Shown here piece by piece: positions 13,721 through 13,723 of a DNA stretch of 13,723 bases (within the stretch, counting starts at the first letter, position 1; every line of letters begins with the position of its first letter). A program made the position numbers and the translations under genes. The notes beneath the pieces were generated by a model. It saw only the letters and a program-made list of their open reading frames with translations. It was not told where the DNA came from and searched no databases. This DNA comes from an uncultured Prevotella sp. (GTDB taxonomy: Bacteria > Bacteroidota > Bacteroidia > Bacteroidales > Bacteroidaceae), in the NCBI GenBank assembly GCA_900546605.1, contig URDV01000029.1, positions 1-13,723 of the forward strand, in the 5' to 3' direction.

Positions 13721-13723
13721 AAG

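Overview
The window most likely comes from a Bacteroidales genome (Prevotellaceae-like). The evidence is promoter boxes of the Bacteroidetes type TAnnTTTG (minus strand at 2463-2470, 3742-3749 and 13592-13599), no obvious Shine-Dalgarno sequences, Bacteroidetes-style lipoproteins, and a LytS/LytTR two-component pair typical of the phylum. The genus is an inference. There are nine protein genes; all except the first are on the minus strand. No rRNA, tRNA, CRISPR array or transposase gene was found.

Layout: 1-775 has no credible gene and is packed with repeats: several copies of an 8-bp-period intergenic element and a 14-unit, 11-bp-period inverted array. A small ABM-fold monooxygenase-like gene (776-1051, plus) converges on tyrS (1133-2428, minus) across a strong bidirectional terminator. 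Upstream of tyrS are two overlapping genes for unfamiliar lipoproteins (2537-3719) with a good promoter, then a MITE-like element (3834-3970), then a LytTR response regulator and its LytS-type histidine kinase overlapping by ATGA (3966-5725). Next come a 7TM-HD phosphodiesterase of the PgpH type (5849-7951), a repeat-filled gap, rmuC (8211-9344), a second MITE copy (9376-9479), an AEC-family permease (9655-10581) and uvrA (10647-13568). A copy of the octamer element closes the window as an exact 57-bp inverted repeat of its first 57 bases.

Tyrosyl-tRNA synthetase, UvrA, RmuC and PgpH are housekeeping functions (translation, nucleotide excision repair, a recombination-limiting factor, cyclic dinucleotide turnover). 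The lipoprotein/LytTR block at 2537-5725 differs: it is visibly AT-rich (17 of 60 bases are G/C at 5281-5340, against 33 of 60 at 11521-11580 in uvrA) and is bounded by repeats. A plausible but unproven reading is that the kinase/regulator pair senses an envelope signal and controls the neighbouring lipoprotein operon.

The most unusual content is non-coding: (i) the octamer-array elements, (ii) the 7+7-unit 11-bp inverted array, and (iii) the MITE-like pair, one of which supplies the stop codon of the response regulator. I found no clearly new multi-gene system. The lipoprotein pair next to the LytTR system and the repeat families are the best candidates for follow-up.
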